Shown: positions 34,287 to 42,666 of the stretch, piece after piece
Numbering within the stretch: the first letter of the stretch is position 1
How the letters are laid out: every line of letters begins with the position of its first letter
Assembly (NCBI GenBank): GCA_024233135.1
Contig: JACKPZ010000005.1
Coordinates: 124,001 to 188,000, forward strand
DNA length: 64,000 nt
Direction of reading: 5' to 3'
Origin: Akkermansiaceae bacterium
GTDB lineage: Bacteria; Verrucomicrobiota; Verrucomicrobiia; Verrucomicrobiales; Akkermansiaceae
Made by a program: the position numbers and the translations under genes
Notes under the pieces: model-generated
The model's input: the letters and a program-made list of their open reading frames with translations, nothing else
Databases searched by the model: none
What the model was told of the DNA's origin: nothing

Positions 34287-35669
34287 TCACCGCATCCAGC
34301 GCATCAGACGCCGGAGGGTTTCCAGCCCGATCGTGACGGGTGGGTAGCGAAAGCCCGGATCGGGCCGGAATCTCCGCGTGAGCACCGTCCGCTGGTGGGA
34401 AAAACATCGGAATCCGGCGTGGCCGCGGTAGGAGCCGAATCCACTCGCCCCGAGGCCTCCGAGCGGCAGGTCGTTTCTGAGGATCTGCAGGATCGTGTCA
34501 TTGATGCAGACTCCGCCCGAGCGGGTCTCGGAAACGACCCTGCGCTGCGTCTCCCGATCGTCGCTGAACAGATAGACCGCCAAGGGCGTCGGCTTCCCGC
34601 GCAGATCGGATAACACATCGTCGAGCTTCTGATAGGAAAGGACCGGCAGGATCGGGCCGAAGATTTCCTCGCTCATCACGGCCGAGCCCGGGACCGGATC
34701 GAGCAGGATGGTGGGCTCCAGATAGAGGTCCTCGCGGTCGGCCCGGCCGCCGCAGGCGATGCTCACGTCGCCGAGAAGGCCGGTGAGCCGGTCGTGGTGG
34801 AACGCGTTGATGATGCGCCCGAAGTCCGGACTCCGCTGCGGATTCTCTCCGAAAAACTCCGTGATCGCGCGCCGCATCGCCTCCACCAGCTCGCCGGTGA
34901 TTTCGTGATGAACCCACACGTGGTCGGGCGCGACACAGGTCTGGCCCGCGTTGAGGAATTTCCCCCAGACGATGCGGCGGGCGGTGGTTTCGAGCGGCAC
35001 GCCGGGCTCGACAATGCACGGACACTTGCCGCCGAGTTCGAGCGTCACCGGTGTGAGGTGGCGGGCGGCGGCGCCCATCACGGCATGTCCGGCGGCGGCT
35101 CCACCGGTGAGGAAGATCTTGTCGAAACGTTCGGTCAGCAGGATTTCCGCGGTTTCCCTGCCGCCGGTCGCGACGGTGAGAAACCCGGGGTCGAAGCGCG
35201 CCGCGATCAACCGTTCCAACAGTTCGGAAGTATGGGGCGCGGCTTCGGAAGGTTTCAAGACCACGCAGTTTCCCGCCGCGATGGCGCCGACGAGCGGGGA
35301 AAGAACGAGCTGCAGCGGATAGTTCCACGGGCCGAGGATCAGCGCGACGCCGAAGGGCTCGCTGCGGACCTCGGCGCGTGACGGCCACGCGATCCACGGC
35401 GCGTGCGGGCGGCCGGGTTTCATCCACTTGCGGAGCTTGCGGAGCGCGTGGCGGATCTCCGTTCCGAGAAAGCCGATCTCCGTGGCGAAGGCCTGATGGG
35501 GACTTTTTCCGAGATCCTGCCGGAGGGCGTCCAGCAGTTCGCCTTCGTGTTGGGAGAGCATGGAAAGCAACGTCTCGAGGGCGTCGCGCCGGAAGTCTTC
35601 AGGCAGCGTCGCGCCGCTCCGGAAGAACTCCCGCTGGCGCCGGACGATGGACTCCGCGTTCATTTCCAT
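34287..35669 (-). CDS. Aldehyde dehydrogenase, likely carotenoid end-group oxidation
   Basis: A 460-residue NAD(P)-dependent aldehyde dehydrogenase of the short, class-3-like type. Catalytic Glu211 (VTLELGGKCPC) and Cys245 (NAGQTCVAPDHV) are present, with the Rossmann motif FLTGGAAAGHAV and the core GPWNYPLQLVLSPLVGAIAA. In staphyloxanthin synthesis an aldehyde dehydrogenase converts 4,4'-diaponeurosporenal to the carboxylic acid between the CrtP and CrtQ steps. The gene lies divergently 100 nt from a CrtP-like gene and next to crtQ- and crtO-like genes, so this role is a good inference. General aldehyde detoxification is the alternative. Start ATG 35669 (MEMNAES); ATG 35663 is equally possible, and an open frame to 35900 is not protein-like. 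Confidence 0.82.
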   Translation of the reverse strand: MEMNAESIVRRQREFFRSGATLPEDFRRDALETLLSMLSQHEGELLDALRQDLGKSPHQAFATEIGFLGTEIRHALRKLRKWMKPGRPHAPWIAWPSRAEVRSEPFGVALILGPWNYPLQLVLSPLVGAIAAGNCVVLKPSEAAPHTSELLERLIAARFDPGFLTVATGGRETAEILLTERFDKIFLTGGAAAGHAVMGAAARHLTPVTLELGGKCPCIVEPGVPLETTARRIVWGKFLNAGQTCVAPDHVWVHHEITGELVEAMRRAITEFFGENPQRSPDFGRIINAFHHDRLTGLLGDVSIACGGRADREDLYLEPTILLDPVPGSAVMSEEIFGPILPVLSYQKLDDVLSDLRGKPTPLAVYLFSDDRETQRRVVSETRSGGVCINDTILQILRNDLPLGGLGASGFGSYRGHAGFRCFSHQRTVLTRRFRPDPGFRYPPVTIGLETLRRLMRWMR

Positions 35670-35769
35670 TTGCGGAAGGCTGCCGCCGGGGTATGAAACG
35701 GTCAAATGGTGTTTCGCGCTCCTCTGTGCACATTCCTTCCCGCCCCCGCAACACGCTAACAGGATCATC

Positions 35770-37257
35770 ATGGAAACCGGCAGGAATGTCATCGTCATCG
35801 GCGCGGGTCTCGGCGGGTTGTCCGCCGCCATCTCACTTGCCCAGCAGGGATACCGTGTGACGATCCACGAGCGGAACGACAAGATCGGCGGCAAGCTCAA
35901 CGTGCTCGAAGCGGAGGGCTACACCTTCGATCTCGGCCCTTCGATCCTCACGCTGCCTCATATCTTCGGCCGTCTGTTCGAGCGCTCGGGTCGCAGGATG
36001 GAGGACTACATTCCGATCCGCCCGGTGCGGCCGCACTGGCGGAATTTCTTCGAGGACGGCACCGTGGTCGATCTCGATCCCGACCCGGACCGCATGGCGG
36101 AAGAGGCGCGCAAGGTGGGCGAGGACCCGGAGAACGTCCGGCGTTTCCTGAAATACTCCGCGGACCTCTACGACCTCGTGAACGAAGGGTACTTCGAGCA
36201 GGGACTCGATACCGCGCGCGATTTCCGCAGGTTCTACGGACTTGGGAAATTCCTCCAGTTCGATCTCCTGCGGACGATGCACGGCGGGGCGGCGCGTTTC
36301 CTCAAGACCCGCCACATGCGCGATGTGTTCGACTATTTCATCAAATATGTCGGCTCCTCGGCCTATCAAGCGCCGGCGTTCATGAACTGTATGGCCACCA
36401 TCCAGTTCCGCTACGATCTCTGGTATGTCGACGGCGGTCTCTATCACATCGCGCGCGGGCTCGGCCGCCTGATGGACGAGATTGGCGTGGAGGTGAGGCT
36501 CGGTAGCGAGGTTTCCAAGATCCGCCGCGAAGGATCCCGTGTCACAGGTGTGGAAACCGCGGATGGGGAGTTTCACCCGGCGGACATTGTCGTTTCCAAC
36601 ATGGAGGTCATTCCCGCGTGCCGGGAACTCCTCGACGCGGACGAAAGCCTGATGCGGAGCCTGGAGAAATTCGAGCCGTCGTGCTCCGGCCTGGTGCTCG
36701 AACTCGGGCTCGACCGGAAATACCCGCAGCTCGCCCACCACAATTTCTTCTTCTCGGACGACCAGCGGGCGCATTTCCACACCGTGTTCCGCAAGCGTGA
36801 GCTGCCGCCGGATCCAACGATCTATCTGGTAGCTGCTTCGCGCACCGACCCGACTGTGGCGCCCGACGGATGCGACTGCCTGAAGATCCTGCCGCACATC
36901 CCGCACATCAATGACGCGGACCCGTTGTCGAGGGACGACTACATGGTTTTCAAGGAGCGCGTGCTCGACAAGCTCGAGCGCATGGGCCTCGAGAACCTGC
37001 GCCGCCATGTCGTGTTCGAACATTGCTGGACGCCCCACGACATCCGCGAGCGCTACCGCTCGAACTCGGGCTCGATCTACGGCGTGGTGAGCGACCGCTT
37101 CAAGAACCTCGCCTTCAAGGCGCCGAAACAGAGCGAACGTTATCCGAACCTGTTCTTTGTGGGCGGCTCGGTGAACCCCGGCGGCGGCATGCCGATGGTC
37201 GTGCTCTGCGGGCAGAACGTGGCGAAAAGAGTCGTCGAGTGGGACCGCGGAGGATGA
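35770..37257 (+). CDS. crtP: CrtP-like carotenoid oxidase (4,4'-diaponeurosporene oxygenase type)
   Basis: A 495-residue FAD amine-oxidase/CrtI-family protein. The dinucleotide motif is VIGAGLGGLSAAISL with KIGGKLNVLE; GYTFDLGPSILTLP follows. Several blocks recall Staphylococcus aureus CrtP rather than CrtN or CrtI: FIKYVGSSAYQAPAF, IVVSNMEVIPACRELL, YPQLAHHNFFFSDDQ, PDPTIYLVAASRTDPTVAPD, KILPHIPHINDADP and SGSIYGVVSDRFKNLAFKAP. The terminal FVGGSVNPGGGMPMVVLCGQ is the family FAD-binding end. CrtP oxidises a terminal methyl of a C30 carotene to an aldehyde. The gene overlaps the crtQ-like start by four bases (ATGA). Similarity is from memory of the S. aureus sequence, not a computed alignment. 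Confidence 0.85.
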   Translation: METGRNVIVIGAGLGGLSAAISLAQQGYRVTIHERNDKIGGKLNVLEAEGYTFDLGPSILTLPHIFGRLFERSGRRMEDYIPIRPVRPHWRNFFEDGTVVDLDPDPDRMAEEARKVGEDPENVRRFLKYSADLYDLVNEGYFEQGLDTARDFRRFYGLGKFLQFDLLRTMHGGAARFLKTRHMRDVFDYFIKYVGSSAYQAPAFMNCMATIQFRYDLWYVDGGLYHIARGLGRLMDEIGVEVRLGSEVSKIRREGSRVTGVETADGEFHPADIVVSNMEVIPACRELLDADESLMRSLEKFEPSCSGLVLELGLDRKYPQLAHHNFFFSDDQRAHFHTVFRKRELPPDPTIYLVAASRTDPTVAPDGCDCLKILPHIPHINDADPLSRDDYMVFKERVLDKLERMGLENLRRHVVFEHCWTPHDIRERYRSNSGSIYGVVSDRFKNLAFKAPKQSERYPNLFFVGGSVNPGGGMPMVVLCGQNVAKRVVEWDRGG

Positions 37258-38282
37258 TCGCCTTGTTCGTCATCCTGTGGGCCGCGGGCTGGATTCTGGC
37301 CGTCCGCTTCCTCCGCCCGGCGGCGGAAGGGAACCCAAGCGCGGGATTCCGGCCTTCCATCGTCATTCCAGCCCGCAACGAGGAACACAATCTGCCGCGA
37401 TTGTTGGAATCCATCCCGCAGGGCGCGGAGGGCCCGCTCGAGATCCTCGTCGTCGACGACGCATCCGAGGACAGCACCGCGGAGGTGGCGCGCCGTCATG
37501 GTGCGCGGGTGGTTTCATCCCGCCCCTTGCCTCCGGGCTGGCGTGGGAAAACCTGGGCCTGCCACCAAGGTGCGGAGGCCGCCACCGGTGAATGGTTGAT
37601 GTTCATGGACGCCGACACATGGTTCGAGCCGGGCGGTTTGGAGAACATCCTCACCCGTCACCACGGCGGCGCGCTTTCGGTGCTGCCCTATCATGCGGTG
37701 CGGAAACCCGTGGAAGACCTTTCCCTGTTTTTCAATATCTGCATGGCGGCGGGCACGGTGCCGGCCAGTCTCGCGGGGCAGTTTCTTCTCGTCCATCGCG
37801 ATGACTATCGCGCCGCCGGCGGCCACGAGGCCGTCCGCGGACGCACGCTTGAGAATTTCCTGCTCGCGGAGCGGATGCGCGGAGCGGGCGTTGAACTGCG
37901 GACCATTCCGGGGCGCGGACTGATCTCCATTCGCATGTATCCGGAAGGGCTGAACGCGCTCGCATCCGGATGGAGCAAGGGCTTCGCAGCCGGCGCGGGA
38001 GGCACCGCCCGGGGCACGATGCTGCTGGTGATCGCATGGATGTCCGGGCTGATGATAGCGCCCATCGCGGCCGCTCTAACAGGCGTGTGGTGGTGGGCCG
38101 CGGCCTGTGTCCTCTGCGTGCTGCAGGTTTCGGCGATCGGCCGCCTGCTCGGCTCCTTCGGTGCGCCGTCGCTGTTCGCGTATCCGGTTCCGCTGCTTTT
38201 TTTCTTCGGATTGTTCGGCCGCGCCGTGCTCGGGCGGGGAGGGAAGTCGACATGGAAGGGCCGCGAAATCGATGTGGATTGA
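37254..38282 (+). CDS. crtQ: CrtQ-like carotenoid glycosyltransferase (GT2)
   Basis: A 342-residue membrane-associated family 2 glycosyltransferase. It starts with a membrane helix (MIALFVILWAAGWILAVRFL), then PSIVIPARNEEHNLPRLLES, EILVVDDASEDSTAEVA and the DxD motif MDADTWFEP. Later come QFLLVHRDDYRAAGGHEAVR and GRTLENFLLAERMRGAG, followed by two to three C-terminal hydrophobic helices (MLLVIAWMSGLMIAPIAAAL; LLFFFGLFGRAVLG). In the staphyloxanthin pathway CrtQ esterifies glucose to 4,4'-diaponeurosporenoate. The start overlaps the crtP-like stop (ATGA) and the stop overlaps the crtO-like start by 11 nt, so translation is coupled. The assignment rests on family features plus context. Confidence 0.82.
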   Translation: MIALFVILWAAGWILAVRFLRPAAEGNPSAGFRPSIVIPARNEEHNLPRLLESIPQGAEGPLEILVVDDASEDSTAEVARRHGARVVSSRPLPPGWRGKTWACHQGAEAATGEWLMFMDADTWFEPGGLENILTRHHGGALSVLPYHAVRKPVEDLSLFFNICMAAGTVPASLAGQFLLVHRDDYRAAGGHEAVRGRTLENFLLAERMRGAGVELRTIPGRGLISIRMYPEGLNALASGWSKGFAAGAGGTARGTMLLVIAWMSGLMIAPIAAALTGVWWWAAACVLCVLQVSAIGRLLGSFGAPSLFAYPVPLLFFFGLFGRAVLGRGGKSTWKGREIDVD

Positions 38283-38748
38283 ACTTCCTCCCATCTGGAT
38301 CGCGGCGCTGAATGTCGTGCTGTTGCCCGCTTTGCAGTTGGGACTCGCCTGGTCGTTCACGCGCATGCCGGCCGCGTGGTTCGAGCCTCCCGCCTGGGCG
38401 TCGCGCGGGGATGCCACGGCCTTTGGAAAACGATTTCATGTGAAACGCTGGAAGCACCTTCTTCCGGATGGAGCGTCATGGTTCGCGGGCGGTTTCGCGA
38501 AAGCGTCCCTTGAATCCACGGAGCCGGCCTATCTGAAACGCTTCGTCGCCGAAACATGGCGCGGCGAGTTGTGCCATGCCTCCATGCTGGCGCTCGTGCC
38601 CGTGTTCTTCCTGTGGAACCCGTGGTGGGGCGACATCGTCATCGTCCTCTACGCACTGGCCGCTAACCTGCCATGCATGATCGTCCAGCACATCAACCGC
38701 CTCCGCTTGCTGGAGCTGCTGCGGCGCCGCGTCATTCGCCGTTCATGA
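38272..38748 (+). CDS. crtO: CrtO-like acyltransferase (glycosyl-4,4'-diaponeurosporenoate)
   Basis: A 158-residue small membrane acyltransferase. The N-terminal helix is PIWIAALNVVLLPALQLGLA. The core VKRWKHLLPDGASWFAGGFA recalls CrtO of S. aureus (RKWKHKILDG), followed by ETWRGELCHASMLALVPVFF and the C-terminal IVLYALAANLPCMIVQHINR with LRLLELLRR, also close to the CrtO end. CrtO adds a fatty acyl chain to the sugar, the last step of staphyloxanthin synthesis. The gene begins inside the crtQ-like 3' end and its own 3' end overlaps the convergent desaturase gene by 17 nt. A 158-residue length fits CrtO (about 165). Confidence 0.8.
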   Translation: MWIELPPIWIAALNVVLLPALQLGLAWSFTRMPAAWFEPPAWASRGDATAFGKRFHVKRWKHLLPDGASWFAGGFAKASLESTEPAYLKRFVAETWRGELCHASMLALVPVFFLWNPWWGDIVIVLYALAANLPCMIVQHINRLRLLELLRRRVIRRS

Positions 38749-40264
38749 ATCCCGATGCGAGGTCGACGGACTGATAGGGAACGCCGAAGCGATCACAGAC
38801 GAGGTTCGCGCTGATCCGGCCGGATTCGTAGATCGTCGGAAGCCCGCTGCCGGGGTGGGTGCCGCCGCCGACGAGATAACAATTCTCCGCCCCCTCCCAC
38901 TCGTTGTGCGGGCGCATGTAGAGCATCTGGCCCAGCGTGTGGGCGAGATTGAACGTGGCTCCCAGGAAAATCGACGAGGCTTCCCAATCGGCGGGTGTGA
39001 CGATGCGCTTGGCGACGATCCGGCTCCGCAGGTCCTTCATTCCCGTGCGCTGCTCGATGCGCCGGAGCACCTTGTCCGCGTATTCCTCCTTGATCGCGTC
39101 CCAGTCGAATCCGTGCCGGTGGTTGATGGTAGGAACGAGGATGTAGAGCCCGGATTTCCCCTCCGGTGCGACGCGCGGATCGGTGACCGACGAGTTGCGG
39201 ACATAGATCGACATGTCCTCGGAGACACGGCGTTCGCTCTGGATGTCCGCGACGTTGGCTTGGTAGTCGTCCGCGAAGAGGATGTGGTGGTGCGGTTCGT
39301 CCGGATAGATCCCGTCGATGCCGAGGTAGATCATGAACGTCGAGCACGAGAATCTCTTGCGACGCATGGCGCCCTCGGAAACCGAACGATCGCCGAAAAG
39401 CCGGGTGGCCGCATGGCCGAAGTCCGCGTTGACCACGACCGCGTCCGCGTCGATGCGCGATCCGTCCGCGAGTTCCACGCCGGTGGCTTTCCTGCCCTGA
39501 TAGACAAGCCGTTTCACCGGGGTCGAGAGCCGCAGGTCGCCGCCGCGTTTTCCAAACTCGCCGGCCATTGCGTGCGAGATCCGGTTGAGGCCGCCCTGCA
39601 CGTGATACACGCCGAAGCGGTACTCGGTGTAGGACAGGATGCTGAACAAGGCGGGGCAGTGCCACGGCGACATGCCGAGGTATTTCGCCTGGAACGTGAA
39701 GGCGAGCTTGAGCCGTTCGTCGTCGAAGTAACGGCCCAGCACGTCGTGCACGCTGCGCGTGGTGAGCACGTAGGGCAGCGCCCGCATCAGATTGCGGCTC
39801 AGATAAGACGTGGCTGTCTGGTAGGGCCGCTGGAGGCACGGATAAATGATGCGGAACTTCTTCGCCTGCTCGTCCATGTAGCGTTGGAAACCGGGGACGC
39901 TGCCGGGAAAGACACGCTCCAGCTCGGCTTCCATCCGCCCGCGGTCGCTGAAGGTGTGGAGCGACTTGTCGCCCCACGACAGACGGGTCATCGGGCTGAG
40001 ATTGACGATGTCGAGATGGTCTTCGGTCCGCGTTCCTGTCTCGGCGAAAATCTCGTCCAGGCAGAACTTCTGGTGGAGGAAGGTGGGGCCCAGGTCGAAG
40101 GAGAAGCCGTCGAACTCCAGAGCTGAGTTGCGGCCGCCGACGTGCCCTTCCTTTTCCAGGATCGTGACCTTGCAGCCTCGGTGGGCGAGGAGCAGCCCGG
40201 CGGTGAGGCCGCCCGGGCCGGCTCCGACGATGACGATGTGGGGATTCCGGTGGGACGACGGCAT
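38732..40264 (-). CDS. crtN: CrtN/CrtI-type carotene (dehydrosqualene) desaturase
   Basis: A 510-residue FAD desaturase. Dinucleotide motif IVIVGAGPGGLTAGLLLAHR and KEGHVGGRNSALEF, then FSFDLGPTFLHQ. Later YIGID-like FMIYLGIDGIYPDEPHHHIL and FADDYQANVADIQSERRVSE, APEGKSGLYILVPT, and the C-terminal LVGGGTHPGSGLPTIYESGR are typical of phytoene/diapophytoene desaturases. In a C30 pathway it would introduce double bases into 4,4'-diapophytoene, or dehydrogenate squalene as proposed for PVC bacteria, feeding the CrtP-like enzyme next door. The substrate (C30 or C40) cannot be told from sequence alone, and the CrtN label depends on context. Start ATG 40264 is chosen for MPSSHRNPHIVIVGAG; the open frame upstream to 40471 is not protein-like. 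Confidence 0.78.
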   Translation of the reverse strand: MPSSHRNPHIVIVGAGPGGLTAGLLLAHRGCKVTILEKEGHVGGRNSALEFDGFSFDLGPTFLHQKFCLDEIFAETGTRTEDHLDIVNLSPMTRLSWGDKSLHTFSDRGRMEAELERVFPGSVPGFQRYMDEQAKKFRIIYPCLQRPYQTATSYLSRNLMRALPYVLTTRSVHDVLGRYFDDERLKLAFTFQAKYLGMSPWHCPALFSILSYTEYRFGVYHVQGGLNRISHAMAGEFGKRGGDLRLSTPVKRLVYQGRKATGVELADGSRIDADAVVVNADFGHAATRLFGDRSVSEGAMRRKRFSCSTFMIYLGIDGIYPDEPHHHILFADDYQANVADIQSERRVSEDMSIYVRNSSVTDPRVAPEGKSGLYILVPTINHRHGFDWDAIKEEYADKVLRRIEQRTGMKDLRSRIVAKRIVTPADWEASSIFLGATFNLAHTLGQMLYMRPHNEWEGAENCYLVGGGTHPGSGLPTIYESGRISANLVCDRFGVPYQSVDLASGFMNGE

Positions 40265-40414
40265 GGGGAAATCAGGAACGGCCGATCCTAACACCAGTTG
40301 GCGTGAAATCAAATCCGTGGCAGCCCCGGATTTCGGGAAAATTCCGATGGACAAGCCCGGGGCCGGAGGGTAACCAACTCCCCCCCGGCTGCGCCGGGAG
40401 GCCCGATTGGTAAC

Positions 40415-40489
<75 letters not shown>

Positions 40490-40724
40490 GTTGGAAATCA
40501 GTCGATTGGGGGTTGGTTTTTCGAGGGCTGTGGAAGCGGACTTCTCGGAATTCGGCCACGACCTCGATGAGGGGGGGCTCGCCGAGATTTGGACATGGTT
40601 GAAGGAGGTTTCCATGGACCGGCTTTCGCTCGTGTTGGACGAATGGGTGCTCGGGCGAACCGATGCAAGTCGATCGCTCCGTCGGAAGCTTGTCCGAGGA
40701 GCCCCCCGGCTGTTTCATCGCCCC

Positions 40725-41666
40725 ATGAAACTTTTCGACTCCTCCCGGGTCCACCAGGCACTTCGTTTTCCCGAGTTCATCGATGAGCTGGAGAGATGCT
40801 TTGCAGGCGATTTCACCATGCCGGCGCGCCAGGTCATGCCGCTGGATCCGGGTGGACCCGGCCACGACGCGTTCGCGATGCTTCCCGCGTGGAACGACCA
40901 GGTGATCGCGCTCAAGGCCTTCACCTATTTCCCGAAGAACGAAGCGCCGGATCTCACGGTGTATGCCAAGATCCTGCTCTTCGACCGGAGAAACGGTGTT
41001 CCGCTTGCGATGGTGGACGGAACTTCGGTCACCTATTTCCGCACGGCGGGTGTTTCGGCGCTCGCCGCTCGCCTACTGTCCCGCGAGGAGAGCGAGGAAA
41101 TGCTGCTCATCAACACCGGGCGACTCGCTCCGTATCTGGCCCGCGCCCATGTGAGCGTGCGGCCGCTGAAACGCATGCGCATCTGGGGGCGGAATCCGGA
41201 CAAGGCGGCGCGCCTTGCGGCGGAACTCGCACCGGAGTTTCCCGGGCTTGAAATCACATCGGTGGACGAAATCGAACGCGCCTGCGCCACGGCGGATCTC
41301 ATCGTCTGCGCGACGAACTCCCATGAACCGCTGGTCCGTGGCGGGTGGGTGAAACCCGGCGCTCACGTCAATCTCTTCGGCAACCACCACGCCGACAAAC
41401 GCGAGTGCGACACCGATCTTGTGGTGAACGCCGGCGTGTGGGTCGACAGCATGGAGAACTGCATGCGTGAGGCCGGGGAGATCCTTGTCCCGATCCAGGA
41501 GGGACGGATCACAGCGGACCACGTGCTCGGCGAGCTGCGGGACTTGTGTCGCCGCGAATCGCGCGGGCGACAGGGCGCCGATGAGATCACCATGTTCAAA
41601 TCCGTTGGTTGCGCCCTGGGCGATCTCGCGGGGGCGAAGGCGGTGTTCGAGGGTGCGGACGATTGA
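40725..41666 (+). CDS. Ornithine cyclodeaminase/mu-crystallin family protein
   Basis: A 313-residue NAD(P)-binding protein. FPEFIDELERCFAGDFTMPA and PARQVMPLD begin the substrate domain; MLPAWNDQVIALKAFTYFPK follows; the linker region has VDGTSVTYFRTAGVSALAAR, which is highly typical of this family. The Rossmann domain shows MLLINTGRLAPYLARAHVSV (unusual GTGRLA in place of the common GAGxQA) and later ATADLIVCATNSHEPLV, GAHVNLFGNHHADKRECDT and a final TMFKSVGCALGDLAGAK. Members convert ornithine to proline or act as amino-acid or imine dehydrogenases. The physiological substrate is unknown. The ATG at 40725 starts a family-like N-terminus; 235 nt lie between it and the tRNA. Confidence 0.85.
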   Translation: MKLFDSSRVHQALRFPEFIDELERCFAGDFTMPARQVMPLDPGGPGHDAFAMLPAWNDQVIALKAFTYFPKNEAPDLTVYAKILLFDRRNGVPLAMVDGTSVTYFRTAGVSALAARLLSREESEEMLLINTGRLAPYLARAHVSVRPLKRMRIWGRNPDKAARLAAELAPEFPGLEITSVDEIERACATADLIVCATNSHEPLVRGGWVKPGAHVNLFGNHHADKRECDTDLVVNAGVWVDSMENCMREAGEILVPIQEGRITADHVLGELRDLCRRESRGRQGADEITMFKSVGCALGDLAGAKAVFEGADD

Positions 41667-41933
41667 GCCCCTCCTGTTCCTCGGCACCAATGCTGTTCGA
41701 GAATCGGGCTGTGCGATGGCAAGGCGGTCGACGAAATCGGGCGTGAGACCTGCAAAGGCCGATGCCTCACCAACCTCCGCCCGTCCGGAAAGCCGGGCCG
41801 CATTGGGATTCGCGCCGATGCGGAAGCGCTTCGGAGCGCCGAGTTGTCCATCCGGACGGATGGACCGCGAATCCGGGCCCACAATCCGATTGCGGCTGGT
41901 CCCGCAATCCCGTCTTCTGACAAAGTCGGATTT
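41667..41933. other. Intergenic stretch with a short hairpin
   Basis: This 267-bp convergent spacer between the cyclodeaminase and the minus-strand exported protein holds an 8-bp perfect hairpin at 41846-41865 (GTCCATCC, loop GGAC, GGATGGAC). It lacks a U-tract, so it is at best a weak terminator. No coding sequence is evident. Confidence 0.5.
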
Positions 41934-42656
41934 TCAGCCGGGTTCTTTCGGGACAGTTGCCGGAGCGACGTCGACGATCGATGTGACGGTGGGTGCGACC
42001 GCACCGGGGGTGACGTGCACGACGAAGATCCGCCGGTAGTCCTCCAGATACTGCATCTGCCGTTCGGTGAAAGGGACCCAGCGCTCTTCGTTGCGATAGT
42101 AGAAGTTCGTCTGGGCCATGTTGAAATCGTTCTTCCGCTTCACCGCCGGAATCTTGCAGATCTTTCCCGACTCGAGGGGGAGTTTGTGTTCGCCGATCTC
42201 GATGGCTGCTTCCACCGGGATGAGGCTGAGAGCCCGCGATTCCCCCTTGGGAAAGGCCGAAGGCCCGTCGTCGAGGACCACCATCTTGTACGCGGGCTCG
42301 GTGCCCGGGGGCATTCCCACGATGACGATGATCGCGCTTTTGGCCTTGGATGGAACCTTTGCGGAACAGATGGCCGATTCCTTGGCTTCCGCCGCGTTCT
42401 GGAAGGGCTTGCTGTAGAGGACGATCGAACCGTTGCTTGGAACCACGTTCTGCCCGTTCGAAAGGTTGCCCATCACGAGCTGCAGTTTTTCCGCACTGCC
42501 GGATGGATCCGCGACGTAGAGTTCGGCCATCGGTTTCACCGGATCGTGCAGGTAGGCGCGGATCCGTAGCGGGGCGTCCGCCGCGGCCGAACGACCGGAA
42601 GAGCTCAGGGAAACGAGAAGTCCGGCGGCGCCGGCGAGGAGAGTGGTTTTGAACAT
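41934..42656 (-). CDS. Uncharacterised exported protein downstream of the giant pseudopilin
   Basis: A 240-residue protein with a signal peptide (MFKTTLLAGAAGLLVSLSSS, mature near ADAPLRI). The mature part has PLRIRAYLHDPVKPMAELYV, SIVLYSKPFQNAAEAKES, AIIVIVGMPPGTEPAYKMVV, ALSLIPVEAAIEIGEHKLPL and FYYRNEERWVPFTERQMQYL. No known domain was recognised. It starts 10 nt after the stop of the 1188-residue pseudopilin-like gene on the same strand, so they form an operon. A role with that protein in secretion or surface display is plausible. The open frame upstream of the ATG overlaps the neighbour and is not protein-like. Confidence 0.65.
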   Translation of the reverse strand: MFKTTLLAGAAGLLVSLSSSGRSAAADAPLRIRAYLHDPVKPMAELYVADPSGSAEKLQLVMGNLSNGQNVVPSNGSIVLYSKPFQNAAEAKESAICSAKVPSKAKSAIIVIVGMPPGTEPAYKMVVLDDGPSAFPKGESRALSLIPVEAAIEIGEHKLPLESGKICKIPAVKRKNDFNMAQTNFYYRNEERWVPFTERQMQYLEDYRRIFVVHVTPGAVAPTVTSIVDVAPATVPKEPG

Positions 42657-42666
42657 GGAAGGTTTT

